DNA from: Actinobaculum sp. 313
GTDB lineage: Bacteria > Actinomycetota > Actinomycetes > Actinomycetales > Actinomycetaceae
NCBI RefSeq assembly: GCF_003073475.1
Contig: NZ_CP029033.1
Coordinates: forward strand, 2,108,001 to 2,172,000
DNA length: 64,000 bases
Direction of reading: 5' to 3'
Shown: positions 1 through 10,920 of the stretch, in pieces
Numbering within the stretch: position 1 is the first letter of the stretch
Layout: every line of letters starts with the position of its first letter
Notes under the pieces: model-generated
Database searches by the model: none
The model's input: the letters and a program-made list of their open reading frames with translations, nothing else
Told to the model about the DNA's origin: nothing
Position numbers and translations under genes: made by a program

Positions 1-310
1 CGCTCGTCGGCGTCCATCGTATTCTCGGCGCGGCACACTGAGGCCACCTGCCGCCGGGCAATGGCCGAGAGGCTTCCACTGCTCTCTCAGCTGGGCCCGC
101 GCTGTACACACCCGGCCCGCATGCGGCCATGTCACCGTTGCTGCTAACCGCTACGCGCCCGGACCGCATAGGCACATGTGCGCACAGGAGCTACCGATTA
201 CCTCCCCAATGAACGCTCGCCTGTACCCCGCTACCCAATTGCGGGAAACTCCTCATCAATTCGGCGGGTAAACGCTCCCGTAACGGGTCTCAATATGAAA
301 GAGTATGACC
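1..310. other. leader region upstream of glgB, no gene seen
   Basis: No convincing reading frame or RNA gene is visible here. The last bases (about 297-303, GAAAGAG) form the likely ribosome binding site of glgB. The promoter of glgB presumably lies in this stretch, but no clear -35/-10 pair could be singled out. Confidence 0.5.
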
Positions 311-2602
311 ATGAGCGAAACCGACTACGTGCCCGTCAGCACGAATATTCTCGACGGCGTTTCCAACGGCTGGTATCACGCCCCACATGATGTTCTCGGC
401 CCCCATGTGGGCACCACGAGCGTCACCATCCGGGCTATCCGGCGTCTCGCTGACCGTGTATTCATCGAGACCGTCGATGGTCGCACCGAAGCAGTCCACG
501 AGTTCAATGGCATCTGGCGCGCAGTCCTGCCGGGAACCGCCATCCCCGACTATCGCGTAGTCGCCGTCTATGGCGATGTCGAGAACCGGACGGATGATCC
601 CTATCGGTACCTGCCCACCGTGGGCGACGTTGATACTTACCTGTTCAGCGAAGGCCGCCACGAGGAACTCTGGAAGGTCCTCGGCGCGCATGTCCGCTCA
701 TACCCGAGCGAGCTCGGTGAGGTAACCGGCACAAGTTTCGCCGTCTGGGCGCCCAATGCGAAAGCGGTGCGCGTTATCGGAGACTTCAATGGCTGGGATG
801 GATCGCTGCACGCCATGCGGACCATGGGTTCTTCCGGTATCTGGGAGATTTTCATTCCCGGGGCAACCGTGGGAGCCCGCTACAAGTACGAAATCCAGTA
901 CCCGGATTTGTCCTGGCATCAGAAGGCCGACCCGATGGCACGACGCACCGAAGTGCCGCCGTCGACAGCGTCGATCATCACCGATTCGCACTACACCTGG
1001 GGCGATGAGGAATGGCTCACCGAGCGGGCCAAGCACGACCCGCATGCGGGCAAGGTCAGCATTTACGAGGTGCATCTGGGTTCGTGGCGGCCTGGCCTCG
1101 ATTACCGCACCATGGCGGAGCAGCTGGTCGGTCATATCAAATACTGCGGCTTCACACACGTGGAGTTCATGCCACTTGCCGAGCATCCCTTCGCTCCATC
1201 CTGGGGCTACCAGGTCACCGGCTACTACGCTCCCACGGCACGTTTCGGCACTCCAGACGAACTGCGCTATCTCATTGACCGGCTGCATCGCGCCGGTATC
1301 GGCGTCATTATGGACTGGGTCCCCGCCCACTTCCCGAAGGATGACTGGGCGCTCGCCCGCTTCGACGGAACGGCCCTGTATGAGGATCCCAATCCGCTGC
1401 GCGGCGAGCATCCGGACTGGGGCACACTGGTCTTCAACTTCGGCCGACGCGAGGTCCGCAACTTCTTGGTTGCCAACGCACTGTATTGGCTCAAGGAGTT
1501 CCATATCGACGGAATTCGCGTAGATGCCGTCGCCTCCATGCTCTACCTCGACTATTCGCGCGAAGATGGGCAGTGGCAGCCCAACGTGTATGGCGGCCGC
1601 GAGAATCTGGAAGCGATTTCCTTCCTGCAGGAGGTCAATGCCACCGCCTATCGTTGCGCCCCCGGCGTGATGATGATCGCCGAGGAGTCAACCTCCTGGC
1701 CCGGCGTCACCGGCATGACCGACAATGGCGGACTCGGCTTCGGGCTGAAGTGGAACATGGGCTGGATGAATGACACCCTGCGCTACTTGGAGGAGAAGCC
1801 CATCAACCGCCGCTGGCACCACGGTGAGATCACCTTCTCTCTCGTCTACGCCTTCTCAGAACACTTCCTGCTGCCACTGTCACATGACGAGGTGGTACAC
1901 GGTAAGGGATCCCTCTACTCGAAGATGCCCGGTGACGATTGGCAGAAGCTGGCCGGAGTACGTGAGCTCTTCGCCTACCAATGGTCGCATCCGGGCAAGA
2001 AACTCCTGTTCATGGGCCAAGAATTCGCCCAGATCGAGGAATGGAATGAGTCGAGGGGTTTGGATTGGTGGCTCACCGACGACCCGTCACACGACGGCGT
2101 GCTTTCACTGGTACGCCGCCTGAATCAGGTCTACCAGGAGCATCCTGCCCTGTGGAGCGACGACTTCACCAACCACGGCTTTGAGTGGATCGACGTGTCC
2201 GACGGCGACCACAACGTGCTGTCCTATCTGCGCCGCAGCGCCGACGATGAAGACATTATGGTCGTCATCTGCAACTTCGCCGGCGTGCCCCAGAATGACT
2301 ACCGGGTCGGTTTGCCTTCCGATGGCCAGTGGGATGAGATCCTCAATACCGACGCGTTGGAATACGGAGGCTCCGGCGTAGGCAACTTCGGTGCTGTCAC
2401 GGCCGAACCGGTGAGCTGGAACGGGCGGCCCTTCTCCGCCTCCTTGCAGCTACCGCCCTTCGGCGTCGTCTACCTCACACCACATCGTCCACAAGATGAC
2501 GAAACGGAGTCTGAAGCCGCCATTGCCTCCGACTCCGCCACGGCACCCATGTCCGCAACGTCGGTGGATGGCGACTCTGCAACTGAGGAATCGACTCTCT
2601 AA
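311..2602 (+). CDS. glgB: 1,4-alpha-glucan branching enzyme GlgB
   Basis: GlgB cuts alpha-1,4-glucan chains and reattaches them through alpha-1,6 bonds, creating the branches of glycogen in the cytoplasm. The 763-residue protein has an N-terminal beta domain, a CBM48 module (about residues 140-235, containing [20 protein letters not shown]) and a GH13 barrel with the nucleophile region [15 protein letters not shown] (about 400), the acid in MIAEES (about 458) and [12 protein letters not shown] (about 520). An Asp/Glu/Ser/Thr-rich tail of about 40 residues follows the last beta domain. An in-frame ATG at 305 also exists, but GAAAGAG would sit directly against it; the ATG at 311 has normal spacing. 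It stands alone, convergent with malG, close to maltose-uptake genes, which fits a glycogen/maltodextrin neighbourhood. Family certain; start fairly sure. Confidence 0.95.
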   Translation: MSETDYVPVSTNILDGVSNGWYHAPHDVLGPHVGTTSVTIRAIRRLADRVFIETVDGRTEAVHEFNGIWRAVLPGTAIPDYRVVAVYGDVENRTDDPYRYLPTVGDVDTYLFSEGRHEELWKVLGAHVRSYPSELGEVTGTSFAVWAPNAKAVRVIGDFNGWDGSLHAMRTMGSSGIWEIFIPGATVGARYKYEIQYPDLSWHQKADPMARRTEVPPSTASIITDSHYTWGDEEWLTERAKHDPHAGKVSIYEVHLGSWRPGLDYRTMAEQLVGHIKYCGFTHVEFMPLAEHPFAPSWGYQVTGYYAPTARFGTPDELRYLIDRLHRAGIGVIMDWVPAHFPKDDWALARFDGTALYEDPNPLRGEHPDWGTLVFNFGRREVRNFLVANALYWLKEFHIDGIRVDAVASMLYLDYSREDGQWQPNVYGGRENLEAISFLQEVNATAYRCAPGVMMIAEESTSWPGVTGMTDNGGLGFGLKWNMGWMNDTLRYLEEKPINRRWHHGEITFSLVYAFSEHFLLPLSHDEVVHGKGSLYSKMPGDDWQKLAGVRELFAYQWSHPGKKLLFMGQEFAQIEEWNESRGLDWWLTDDPSHDGVLSLVRRLNQVYQEHPALWSDDFTNHGFEWIDVSDGDHNVLSYLRRSADDEDIMVVICNFAGVPQNDYRVGLPSDGQWDEILNTDALEYGGSGVGNFGAVTAEPVSWNGRPFSASLQLPPFGVVYLTPHRPQDDETESEAAIASDSATAPMSATSVDGDSATEESTL

Positions 2603-2939
2603 CAAGTGAAACGGCGGGCAGCGTCGGCGGCAGTAGTCCCTTTGATCTACCGCTGACCTCGCCTGCTTTTTCATGCCACCACCTGACACGGACGGCAGAG
2701 GTGTGTAGCTGCTGCGTTCCGCCAGGAAGAGGTCCGGCCGATGCCGGAGCACTCTGCTCAATCGCCGGGGCAATGGTCGCCCGTTCAGGACTGATATCCA
2801 CAGGCACTCAACCGGCTAAAGCAATACGAGGGAACACCCAGGTGTTCCCTCGTATTCGTTTGACGAGTTTGGTCGGTCGCGCCTCCTAGATCGACCATTC
2901 CCAGCCATGTGCGGCAGAATAACCTCTGCCCGGATCGGG
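2603..2939. other. convergent intergenic region glgB/malG
   Basis: Between the ends of two convergent genes. Apart from the strong hairpin at 2823-2856 no gene or RNA is visible. Short open frames on the minus strand (to about 2807) run into glgB and have no family resemblance, so they are not called. Confidence 0.5.
2823..2856. terminator. bidirectional hairpin terminator between glgB and malG
   Basis: A perfect 16-bp inverted repeat (AATACGAGGGAACACC, 2-nt centre CA, and its complement). On the plus strand it is followed by CGTTTGA and on the minus strand by GCTTTAG, so both sides have only short T-rich tails. Its position between two convergent genes fits a shared terminator. Confidence 0.8.
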
Positions 2940-3869
2940 TTAGCCCTTGACCGAGCCTCCGGTCAAACCCGACACGATGTACTTCTGCAGGAAGAGGAAT
3001 AGCAGCAGGATCGGCAGCGCCGCAATAATCGCTCCCGACGTGAACCAGTCCCAGTGCTTCTCGTTTCCACCTACCCACAGATTCATTCCAACAGCCATCG
3101 TCCAGTTGCTCTGCCCGGTCAGAATCACCTTCGAGAGGATGAAGTCGTTGAAGCAGCTGATGAAACTCAGCAGCCCGACGACGGACAAGATCGGCGTGAC
3201 AAGCGGCATGATGATGGTCCAGAAGATCTGCCCATGGGAAGCACCATCAATCTTCGCAGCCTCATCCAGCTCCATCGGAATGGAGTTGAAGGTGCCGTAC
3301 ATCAAGAAGGTGTTCGCGCCGAGTGCTCCCCCGAGGTAGACGCAGATCAGCGCCAGCTTCGAGTTGATTCCAAGCGCCGGAACAACGTTGCCCAGGCTCA
3401 GTAGCAACAGGAAGATCGCAACGAAAGCCAGCAGTTGCGGGAACATCTGCACAACCATGAGTGCCAGCAAGCCCCCGTTGCGGCCCTTGAATCGATACCG
3501 CGAAAAGGCGTACGCCGCAGCCGCGCCCATGAGGACGGTTCCCAAAGCCGTGATGATTCCGATCACCAGCGTGTTGCGGAACCAGGTCCAGAACAGCGTG
3601 TCACGCCCCAACTCCACGAAGTTTTCCAGGGAGACTGCCGAGAACAGACTGTTCGACGATGTCAGCGTCGTACCGATATGCGGGTTCAGCGCGGCCGAAA
3701 AAACGTATAGGATCGGGAACGCAGCGTATATGACGGCAATGATGCCAATGACGTGCCGGAAACCCACCTCGGCGAACCAACGTCCGAAGGGGCGCCGGTG
3801 CTCTTTCGTCGGAGTGGCAATGGATGGCTGACCTTCCGCCGCCGTGATCGTAGTTGTTTCACTCATCAC
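2940..3869 (-). CDS. malG: maltose/maltodextrin-type ABC transporter permease MalG
   Basis: Inner-membrane permease of a type I carbohydrate importer, partner of MalF, taking sugar from the binding protein through the membrane. 309 residues with a Pro/Thr-rich cytoplasmic N-terminus, then about six membrane spans; the EAA loop that contacts the ATPase is visible as DEAAKIDGASHGQIFW. The C-terminus LTGGSVKG is typical of the family. The start codon overlaps the malF stop by 4 nt (ATGA), implying translational coupling in a malE-malF-malG operon. No MalK/MsiK ATPase gene lies nearby, as is common in actinobacteria, where one ATPase serves several importers. Sugar specificity (maltose, maltodextrin) is inferred from family resemblance and the glucan genes around it. 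Confidence 0.9.
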   Translation of the reverse strand: MMSETTTITAAEGQPSIATPTKEHRRPFGRWFAEVGFRHVIGIIAVIYAAFPILYVFSAALNPHIGTTLTSSNSLFSAVSLENFVELGRDTLFWTWFRNTLVIGIITALGTVLMGAAAAYAFSRYRFKGRNGGLLALMVVQMFPQLLAFVAIFLLLLSLGNVVPALGINSKLALICVYLGGALGANTFLMYGTFNSIPMELDEAAKIDGASHGQIFWTIIMPLVTPILSVVGLLSFISCFNDFILSKVILTGQSNWTMAVGMNLWVGGNEKHWDWFTSGAIIAALPILLLFLFLQKYIVSGLTGGSVKG

Positions 3870-5467
3870 TGGGCCCCTTCCATCGCACGCGACTTCCTGA
3901 AGCTGATCATCGAGATCGTCCCGACGATGATGAAGATCAGAATCGACATGGCAGACGCGAGTCCATAGTTGGCCTGCGCCTTACCGGATAGTCCGGATAT
4001 CTGGTACACCATGGAAATCAGAATGTCCGTTGCGCCCACCGGAACCGACGCATCCTCGAATTGCGGGCCGCCTTGCGTCAACATGTAGATAAGGTTGAAG
4101 TTATTGAAGTTGAAGGCGAAGGAGGAGATCAGTAGCGGCGTCACCTGCGTCATAAGCTGTGGCAGGGTGATGTAACGCCACACCGTGAACCCGTTCGCCC
4201 CATCGATCTTCGCTGCTTCGTTCAACTCGTGTGGAATGGACTGCAAGGCTCCCGTGCAAATGAGGAACATGTACGGGAATCCCATCCACAGGTTGACTAG
4301 GATCACCGACACCTTTGCCAGAGTTGGATCGGTTAGCCACGGCAGATGCGATCCGCCAAGCAGTACCTGATTGACGAAGCCGTACTTCGCGTTCAACATA
4401 CCGGCGAACAGGAATGCCGTCATGAAGGAGGGGAATGCGTACGGCAACAACATGATGGTGCGGTACACCTTTCGCCCGCGCATGCGGGAATCGTCCATGA
4501 CGATAGCGAGTACCATCCCAAGCAGGAATGTCGTGGCAACCGAGAGGAAGGCGAAGAGGAATGTCCACACCAACACACGCAGAAACGGTGTTGCGTAGCG
4601 TGTATCAGCGAAAGCATCGGCGAAGTTCTTGAATCCGACGAACACCCGCCAACCGATTGTCAGAGTTTCTCCTTCGTCGGAGACAAAGAAGCCCGTCTTA
4701 TTGTCGGCGTGATAAACGACCCCGGTCTCGGTGTTGGTTATTGTGTCGGTGTCGGGATCGTAGTCAAGGATCGAACGGAACACGAAGCCGGTACTGCCCG
4801 TCTGCGTGCCGATTGCTCCTTCCTCGGGATCATCGGACAACGGGACCCGCAGATCCGCAACCTCCGACTGCCGCGATGCCCAATCACTCATCGTCAAAAG
4901 ATTCCAGCCCGGAATCTCGGTGATCGTGGTGCCCTCAACAGCAGCATCCGGTATCTCGGCAAGCGGTTCTTCCGCCGTTCCCACGCGCACGACGTCGTCA
5001 TCCAGGACTGCGAAACCGAGTTTGCCGTCCCTCTCGACGACGACGAGGGGATACTGAGCGGATCCTTCCACACGCCGCGTGTTCTGCAGCATAAGCGATG
5101 TGATGGCACCGCCCTTGTCTAGTGTGTGCCGATGTCCATAGTTGGTGAACGCCACGTAACCGGTGTAGAGAATGACGAAGATCTGGAACACCAACAGGAA
5201 GACAAGGCCGGGAGCCAAATACTTCAACGCCAGTGTCCGCTTGGAGAAGTAGATGTAGTCCACCGCCAGGAGCAACACGGTCATCAAGGCGAAGATCAGC
5301 CAGGCCTGCACCGTGAACGCTGCGACGATGACATACAAACCCACGGCGTTAACCGCCGCCATGAGAATAAGTTTGACGAAGAAGCCGGTCCGCCATGTCG
5401 TCGCATGTGAACCGCTTACTCGCGGCTCAGTTGCAGCCTCCGGCTCAATCGAAGTTTCTGCCATCAC
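3866..5467 (-). CDS. malF: maltose/maltodextrin-type ABC transporter permease MalF
   Basis: Second permease of the importer. 533 residues: three N-terminal spans, then a long extracellular segment of roughly 190 residues between spans 3 and 4 (around residues 110-295), the counterpart of the P2 loop of enterobacterial MalF that contacts the binding protein, then further spans and the EAA loop NEAAKIDGANGFTVWRYITLP. The length matches the MalF group rather than the shorter generic sugar permeases, which supports maltose-type specificity. It follows malE by about 80 nt and overlaps malG by 4 nt. Role certain; exact substrate inferred. Confidence 0.9.
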   Translation of the reverse strand: MMAETSIEPEAATEPRVSGSHATTWRTGFFVKLILMAAVNAVGLYVIVAAFTVQAWLIFALMTVLLLAVDYIYFSKRTLALKYLAPGLVFLLVFQIFVILYTGYVAFTNYGHRHTLDKGGAITSLMLQNTRRVEGSAQYPLVVVERDGKLGFAVLDDDVVRVGTAEEPLAEIPDAAVEGTTITEIPGWNLLTMSDWASRQSEVADLRVPLSDDPEEGAIGTQTGSTGFVFRSILDYDPDTDTITNTETGVVYHADNKTGFFVSDEGETLTIGWRVFVGFKNFADAFADTRYATPFLRVLVWTFLFAFLSVATTFLLGMVLAIVMDDSRMRGRKVYRTIMLLPYAFPSFMTAFLFAGMLNAKYGFVNQVLLGGSHLPWLTDPTLAKVSVILVNLWMGFPYMFLICTGALQSIPHELNEAAKIDGANGFTVWRYITLPQLMTQVTPLLISSFAFNFNNFNLIYMLTQGGPQFEDASVPVGATDILISMVYQISGLSGKAQANYGLASAMSILIFIIVGTISMISFRKSRAMEGAQ

Positions 5468-5548
5468 GTGCCTTCCTCACATGAGGGGTGCCGTGGCGCA
5501 CCGGATGCGCACCACGGCACCCCTCACGATCACGAACTAAGCGGAGAC

Positions 5549-6798
5549 TTAGAGGTCGCCCTCGATATCGGAGACCATCTTGTCCCACACTCCGGCAGGA
5601 TCATCGCTTCCCTTAACAAGTTGCGCCTCTGTGGAACCCCAGTAGTTCCACACCGCACTCATTTCCGGGATGGACGGCATGAGGGCGCCGTCGGCTGCAA
5701 CCTCGGCAAAGCCGGCGGTCACGGGGTTTTCGGCCGCCTTCTCGGCGACGGCAGTCATGGCCGGCAGACGGTTACCCGCCTCGTAGATGATCTGCTGCAC
5801 ATCCTCTGTGGCAACGTAGTTGACGAGGAAGTCGGTAGCTGCCAGCTGGTTCTGTGCCTGCGCGGACAGGTAGAAGCCCTGCACGCCTACGAAGGGCTGC
5901 GCGGTCTCGCCACCGGCGGATGGAATCGGATCCACAGCGATGTCGATACCCGCTTCTTCGAAGTCGGCAACCATCCAGGGGCCGCCAACAATGTACGGAG
6001 CGTTACCGTTCTTGAAGGCGTCAACGGCAATGTCGTAGGTCATGTTGGTATCCAGCACACCCGTACCGGCCTCACCCTGATCGTTGAGCCACTGCGCGAA
6101 CTTCTGACCATTCTCGCCACCGAGGGCCAGCGTGGTGTTGTACTCGCCGTCGTCGTCCAGCTCGAACACCGGCGCGCCGAAGGACGTCTGCAGCGCGTAG
6201 TAGGTGTACGGGTCGCCCTCGGCTCCGGTCTGAATGAGGAAGGGATACTCGGTGCCCGCAGCCTTACCCTTCTCGATCATCTCATCGAAGGTATCGGGGG
6301 TGGAGTCTGCCAGCGCGGTATTGCGGATAATGGCGACGTTCTCCATCGCGTACGGAAGGCCGTACACCTGGCCGTCATTGGTGAAGGCCGTCAGAGCCTT
6401 CTCGTTGAACTCATCTGCCTTGTCTCCAAGTTCGAGCGGAGCAACAACGCCATTGGCCACCAACTCGCCCAGCCAGTCATGCGCACCAACGGTGATGTCC
6501 GGGCCTTCCCCGGTGGGTACCTGGGCGAGGAAGTCCGCACGGATGTCATTGAATTCCTTAGTGACCAGTTCCACCTTGTTGCCGGTCGCTTCCTCGTAGG
6601 CCTCGGCGGCTTCTTCGAGTGCCGCCTGCCGATTGGTGTCTGTCCATACGGTGATAGTGATGCCATCACCCTCGGCAGTTGTAGTGGTGCTCTTGTCTGT
6701 TGTGGCGCCACTTGTTTTGTCTGTTGTTGAATCGTTTCCGCAGGCAGCAAGCGTTAAAGCAAGCCCGGCGGCGGTGGCAAGTGCTATGCCCTTCGCAT
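5549..6798 (-). CDS. malE: maltose/maltodextrin-binding lipoprotein MalE (frame broken just after the start)
   Basis: Extracellular solute-binding protein of the malEFG importer, anchored as a lipoprotein. The signal peptide core and lipobox LALTLAACG are visible, then a Thr/Ser linker and a family 1 binding fold (ITVWTDTNRQAALEEAAEAY, GPDITVGAHDW, PYIVGGPWMVADF). The natural start is the ATG at 6798 with CAGGAG at 6805-6810, but that frame stops after four codons. One extra G in the run at 6789-6791 joins it to the signal peptide, giving a normal 416-residue lipoprotein. As written, the frame stays open upstream to 6862 without a signal peptide or good ribosome site. The frame loss is probably a sequence error. 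Promoter and operators lie in 6799-7101, shared with the divergent regulator. Confidence 0.85.
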
Positions 6799-6890
6799 CT
6801 CGATCTCCTGATGTATTGATTGTGTGAACCGAGTCGTTCAATTCACCACAGCCGTGTGACATGAACGATTAAAATGAGAATATATCCGCT

Positions 6891-6910
6891 CTGTAAGGTT
6901 CTGCAAGTAA
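6891..6910. promoter_or_regulatory. candidate LacI-family operator, copy 1
   Basis: CTGTAAGGTTCTGCAAGTAA agrees at 15 of 20 positions with a second copy at 6997-7016 in the same orientation. Both lie between malE and the divergent LacI-family regulator and contain the TGCAA core typical of MalR/AglR-like operators in actinobacteria (family knowledge). Operator function is inferred. Confidence 0.5.
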
Positions 6911-6996
6911 TTTCAGAAAATTGTCATCATCCTGTGATCTATTAGTGGAGGAATCTGTCCAGTCGGCATTTCGACGTGGCGCGTTTTGCTCCCAGA

Positions 6997-7016
6997 CTGT
7001 AAAGTCTTGCAAAGAA
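6997..7016. promoter_or_regulatory. candidate LacI-family operator, copy 2
   Basis: CTGTAAAGTCTTGCAAAGAA is the second copy of the repeat at 6891-6910, 106 bp away and nearer the regulator gene. Paired sites could allow looping or control of both divergent promoters. Confidence 0.5.
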
Positions 7017-7101
7017 ACAGGTGAGGTGTTGCCGCTGCTGAGCAGGGGTGCGTATCCTTCATAAGCGCGCATGACGGGCATGGAGGCCTAGGAGTACAAC
7101 G

Positions 7102-8111
7102 ATGGCAGACCGTATCAGGCTGGCCGATCTGGCCAAGCAAGCGGGCGTTTCGACCGCGACCGTTTCACGTGTGCTGAACGGCAAGGGCACAGTTGCTCCT
7201 GCCACGCGCAAGGCGGTGCTCACGGCGCTCGACCTGCTGGGCTATGAACGCCCCGAGCGCCTGCGCCAACGTCCCGGCGGGCTTATTGGCCTCGTCGTTC
7301 CCGAGCTTTCCAACCCCATTTTTCCGAGCTTTGCACAGAATCTGGAATCGACCATGGCACCCGGAGGCTACACGCCTCTGCTATGCACTCAAACCGCCGG
7401 CGGCGTCACCGAGGATGCTTACGTGCAGATCCTCATTGACCAGCACGCCTCCGGCATTGTTTTCGTCTCCGGTTTACACGCGGACATGACGGCAAGTATT
7501 GACCGGTACCGCCACCTGCAAGAACTCCATGTTCCTTTCGTCACGATAAATGGAGCCCATCCCGGTATCGATGCCCCGGACTTCTCCACCGACGATGTTT
7601 CGGCGGTCACCCAGGCGGTGCGGCACTTGGCCGCGCAAGGGCACACGCGTATCGGACTGGCCGTCGGTCCCAGCCGTTTCATCCCCTCGCAGCAGAAAGC
7701 ACTCGGTTTCACCCGCGCGATGGCACAGATTCTTCCCGGAGCTGCGGCACCCATCGTTAACACTCTGTTCACCGTGGAGGGCGGCCAAGCGGCTGCGGCG
7801 CAACTCATTGAGAGTGAATGCACGGCGATTGTGTGTGGTTCCGACATCATGGCCTTGGGCGCTATCCGCTACTGTGAGGGCGCCGGGCTACGGGTACCAG
7901 CGGATGTCTCCATCATCGGTTTTGACGACTCCCTGCTCATGCCCTTCACCAATCCCCATTGACCACCTTCCACCAGCCGGTTCGCGCCATGTGCGAAGCG
8001 GCAATCTCGACGCTGCTCTCCATGATCGACGACACCGCGACCAGTTTGCGCTCCATGCAGTTCCACGCCGAACTCATCGTGCGCGAGTCCACCGCCCGCT
8101 GCTCACGTTGA
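7102..8111 (+). pseudogene. LacI-family transcriptional regulator, probably of the mal genes (frameshifted as written)
   Basis: DNA-binding regulator with an N-terminal LacI helix-turn-helix (RLADLAKQAGVSTATVSRVLNGKG) and a sugar-binding-protein-like effector domain. As written it stops at 7962 after FTNPH. One added C in the run 7954-7957 gives FTNPPLTTFHQPVRAM and continues through the normal C-terminal helix to a stop at 8109-8111, making a standard 336-residue protein. The ATG at 7102 has AGGAG about 9 nt upstream. It sits divergent from malEFG and about 50 nt before an alpha-glucosidase, so control of maltodextrin uptake and hydrolysis is likely (inference). The truncation would remove part of the effector domain; a consensus error is the simpler reading. 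Confidence 0.85.
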
Positions 8112-8163
8112 GCAGGAGGCCAGAAGGTAAAACTCCCCATTCGTCCCACAAGGTAAGGAATCC

Positions 8164-9854
8164 ATGCCCAGGCAACTTCACCGTCCAACCGTTCCGAGTC
8201 AGTGGTGGCAGGACGCCGTCATCTATCAGATCTATCCCCGCTCCTTCGCCTCCTCCGGCGGGCCGATCGGTGATCTTCCGGCCGTCACCGCCCGCCTGGA
8301 GCATGTGGCAAGCCTGGGAGCAGATGCCATCTGGCTATCGCCGTTCTATCCCTCACCGCAGCACGACGCGGGCTACGACGTTGCCGATTATCGCAATATT
8401 GACCCGCGGTTGGGAACGCTGGAAGACGCCGACGCCCTCATCGCCCGCACCCATGAGCTCGGAATGCGTATCATCATCGACCTCGTCCCGAATCACACCA
8501 GTGACGAACACGTCTGGTTCCGGGAAGCGCTTGCCGCCGGACCGGGCTCACCCGAACGCGAACGCTACTGGTTCCGCGAAGCAAGTACCGATGCACCGCC
8601 CAATGACTGGACCTCGATCTTTGGCTCCATCGCATGGACACGGGTGCGCGAGCGCGACGATGCACCGGGATCCCCCTGGCAAGACGATCCGCAGTGGTAC
8701 CTGCATCTCTTCGACTCCACTCAGCCTGATCTGAACTGGGACAACCCCGCCGTGCATGCCGAGTTTCGCGACGTGTTGCGATTCTGGCTGGATCGCGGCG
8801 TTGATGGCTTCCGAATCGATGTCGCGCACGGACTGGCGAAGGACCCCGAACTACCAGATTGGCAGTACCACTGGACCATGGTGGAAGGGGCGGCGCCGAT
8901 GCCGCCAGCGTACCGCCTCCTCCGATGTGGGACCGCGACGGCGTCCATGACATCTACCGTGAATGGCGTACCGTGCTTGATGAATACGGACCAGATCGCA
9001 TGCTGGTGGCGGAGGCGTGGGTCTCCCCCGGTGATCGTCTGGCGCAGTACGTTCGCGCAGACGAGATGTCGCAATGCTTCAACTTCGACTTCCTCTCGAG
9101 CCAGTGGAAACGTGATGACCTCCGTGCGGTGATCGCATCGTCTCTGCGCGCCATGGATGACGTCGGTGCACCCACCACCTGGGTTCTTTCGAACCACGAC
9201 GTTGTTCGAGCGGCCTCTCGCCTTGGACTGTCCCATACCGGGAAAGGCCCCAATGGTATTCGGGCCACCGATGAGCAGCCCGATCCCGAACTCGGCGCCC
9301 GACGCGCGCTCGCCGCGCATTTGTTGATGGCAGGACTACCTGGCTCCTGTTACCTGTACCAGGGCGAAGAACTCGGCTTGCCGGAGCACACCGCCCTCCC
9401 CGACAACGTACGCGAGGATCCGGCCTACTTTCGGACCAAGGGGGTCGAAGCCGGCCGTGACGGTTGCAGGGTGCCTCTGCCCTGGCAAGCGCAGGCGCCC
9501 GCCTTCGGCTTCTCACCGGACGGACAGTCGTGGCTTCCGCAGCCCCCGGAGTGGGCCACCTTTGCGGTTGATGCTCAGGAAGCCTCTGCTTCCTCCACCC
9601 TCAACTTCTTCCGCCACATGTACGCGTTGCGCAGCGAGTTGGCGCTCGGTCACGGCGGATTGGAAGACGTCTCCGACGCATTTCCGGGCACACTCGCGTA
9701 TCTCAACACGGCACCTGCCGATGCGACACGTGGAGACATACTTATCCTCACGGCATTCGACACGGACGTAAGCATCCCGGAGGGCTGGCAGGTTCTCCTG
9801 GCGAGTGCCGCCCCCGGAAGCGCGGAGTCAACCACGTGGTTGGCGCGCGCTTAG
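8164..9854 (+). pseudogene. GH13 alpha-glucosidase (oligo-1,6-/alpha-1,4-glucosidase type), frameshifted as written
   Basis: Cytoplasmic glycoside hydrolase releasing glucose from imported maltose or short alpha-glucans. Visible GH13 motifs in order: WWQDAVIYQIYPRSF, DLVPNHTSDEH, the nucleophile region DGFRIDVAHG, the acid in MLVAEAW and SNHDV. The first three lie in one frame (8164 to about 8890), the rest in the -1 frame (to 9854). One extra G in the GGGG run at 8887-8890 fuses them into a 563-residue enzyme of normal length (MVEGGGADAASVPPPPMWDRDG across the joint, quoted in part). It follows the LacI gene by about 50 nt, probably one transcript. Exact linkage preference is not decidable here. 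Confidence 0.85.
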
Positions 9855-9969
9855 CAACACCCGGCCATATAACGTTACCGACGCGGCGCTGCCCGACGAG
9901 GCCCGTTCCAGCAGCGCCCAGGCGCGGAGCGTAGCGTTCCGCCTCGCCGACGCGCGCCTTTTGCCGACT

Positions 9970-10920
9970 TTAGAAAAGCGCCGCAGACAGTTCTCGACGT
10001 GCCTGCGCCACCACCGGTTCGTGTGTACCGACTATTTCGAATAGTGCCAGAAGACGTTTGCGAACGCTGTCGCGCTCCTCGCCGCTGCTACGTCGAATCA
10101 CCGCGAGGAGCCGGGCAAATGCCTCATCGGGCCGCCCATACGCAACTTCGACATCGGCGGCGGCCAGCTGTGCATTGAGCGAACGATCACTTTCAGCGGC
10201 GCGCAATGTCTGCTCCGGGTTGAGAACACGCACCCGCTGCAGCAGTTCCACCTGCGCCACTCCCGTCTGCGCTGCGGCATCTCCCGGGTTTGCCTTAACT
10301 GCCGCCGTGTACTCGGCATGTGCGGTATCCAGATCGCCGACGCTGAGAGCCTCCGCCGCCTCCTTATGATGCGGGGGCAGCTGTGGCTGCGGAGGCGCCG
10401 CGTCACCGTCTAGAACGCCGGTAATCCCGTAACGAGCCGCCGCTTCCAAGAGTCTGTCAATAACCGTAGTCAACTCAGCTTTGGCCGGAGCGCCTTCGAA
10501 TAGCGGAATCGGCTGACCCTGCAACAGCGCGACCACTGCCGGTGCACCCGTGATGCGGAACGCCTGTGCTACTTCGGGGGCGGCATCGACGTCAACCCGT
10601 CCCAGCTGGAAACGCCCGTTTTGCTGTGTAGCGAGCGCTTGCAACTGCCGGTCAAGGGCAGCTGTGGGTTCTGATCGAGAGGTGTGAAAAAGCACGACCA
10701 CGGGAACACGCTGCGACATTTCAAGAGCGCCTTGTAGAGAGTCCGCCGTAATGTCGGTGACCAGCGGTCCCGGCACGCTCGCGCCGGACGAAGCGGTGGG
10801 GTTGGCACTTGCAGCACCCGTGGGAGCGGCACTACCGTCCCTCCCATTCGTACGATTACTCAGACCAGAAAGATCGACGGCACCATACATCGAGGCGCCA
10901 AGCGGCTGTGACATGTTCAT
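9970..10920 (-). CDS. thioredoxin-fold/TPR co-chaperone-like protein (YbbN/CnoX family)
   Basis: 316 residues: a low-complexity N-terminus starting with MNMSQPLGASMYGAVDLSGL, a thioredoxin fold (about residues 60-165) and a C-terminal TPR-like helical part (190-316, KEAAEALSVGDLDTAHAEY). The usual CxxC is replaced by SRSE (in LFHTSRSEPT), so no disulfide chemistry is expected; this degenerate site is common in the family, whose studied members act as holdases or co-chaperones. The ATG overlaps the stop of the upstream lipoprotein gene by 4 nt. In actinobacteria this gene is often near glgB, as here. Function is inferred from the family. Confidence 0.8.
   Translation of the reverse strand: MNMSQPLGASMYGAVDLSGLSNRTNGRDGSAAPTGAASANPTASSGASVPGPLVTDITADSLQGALEMSQRVPVVVLFHTSRSEPTAALDRQLQALATQQNGRFQLGRVDVDAAPEVAQAFRITGAPAVVALLQGQPIPLFEGAPAKAELTTVIDRLLEAAARYGITGVLDGDAAPPQPQLPPHHKEAAEALSVGDLDTAHAEYTAAVKANPGDAAAQTGVAQVELLQRVRVLNPEQTLRAAESDRSLNAQLAAADVEVAYGRPDEAFARLLAVIRRSSGEERDSVRKRLLALFEIVGTHEPVVAQARRELSAALF

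Noticed and set aside
4346-6730. Long open frames opposite malF and malE (to 420 codons)
   Set aside because: They are antisense shadows of clear ABC transporter genes, a result of high GC third positions; no family resemblance or ribosome site.
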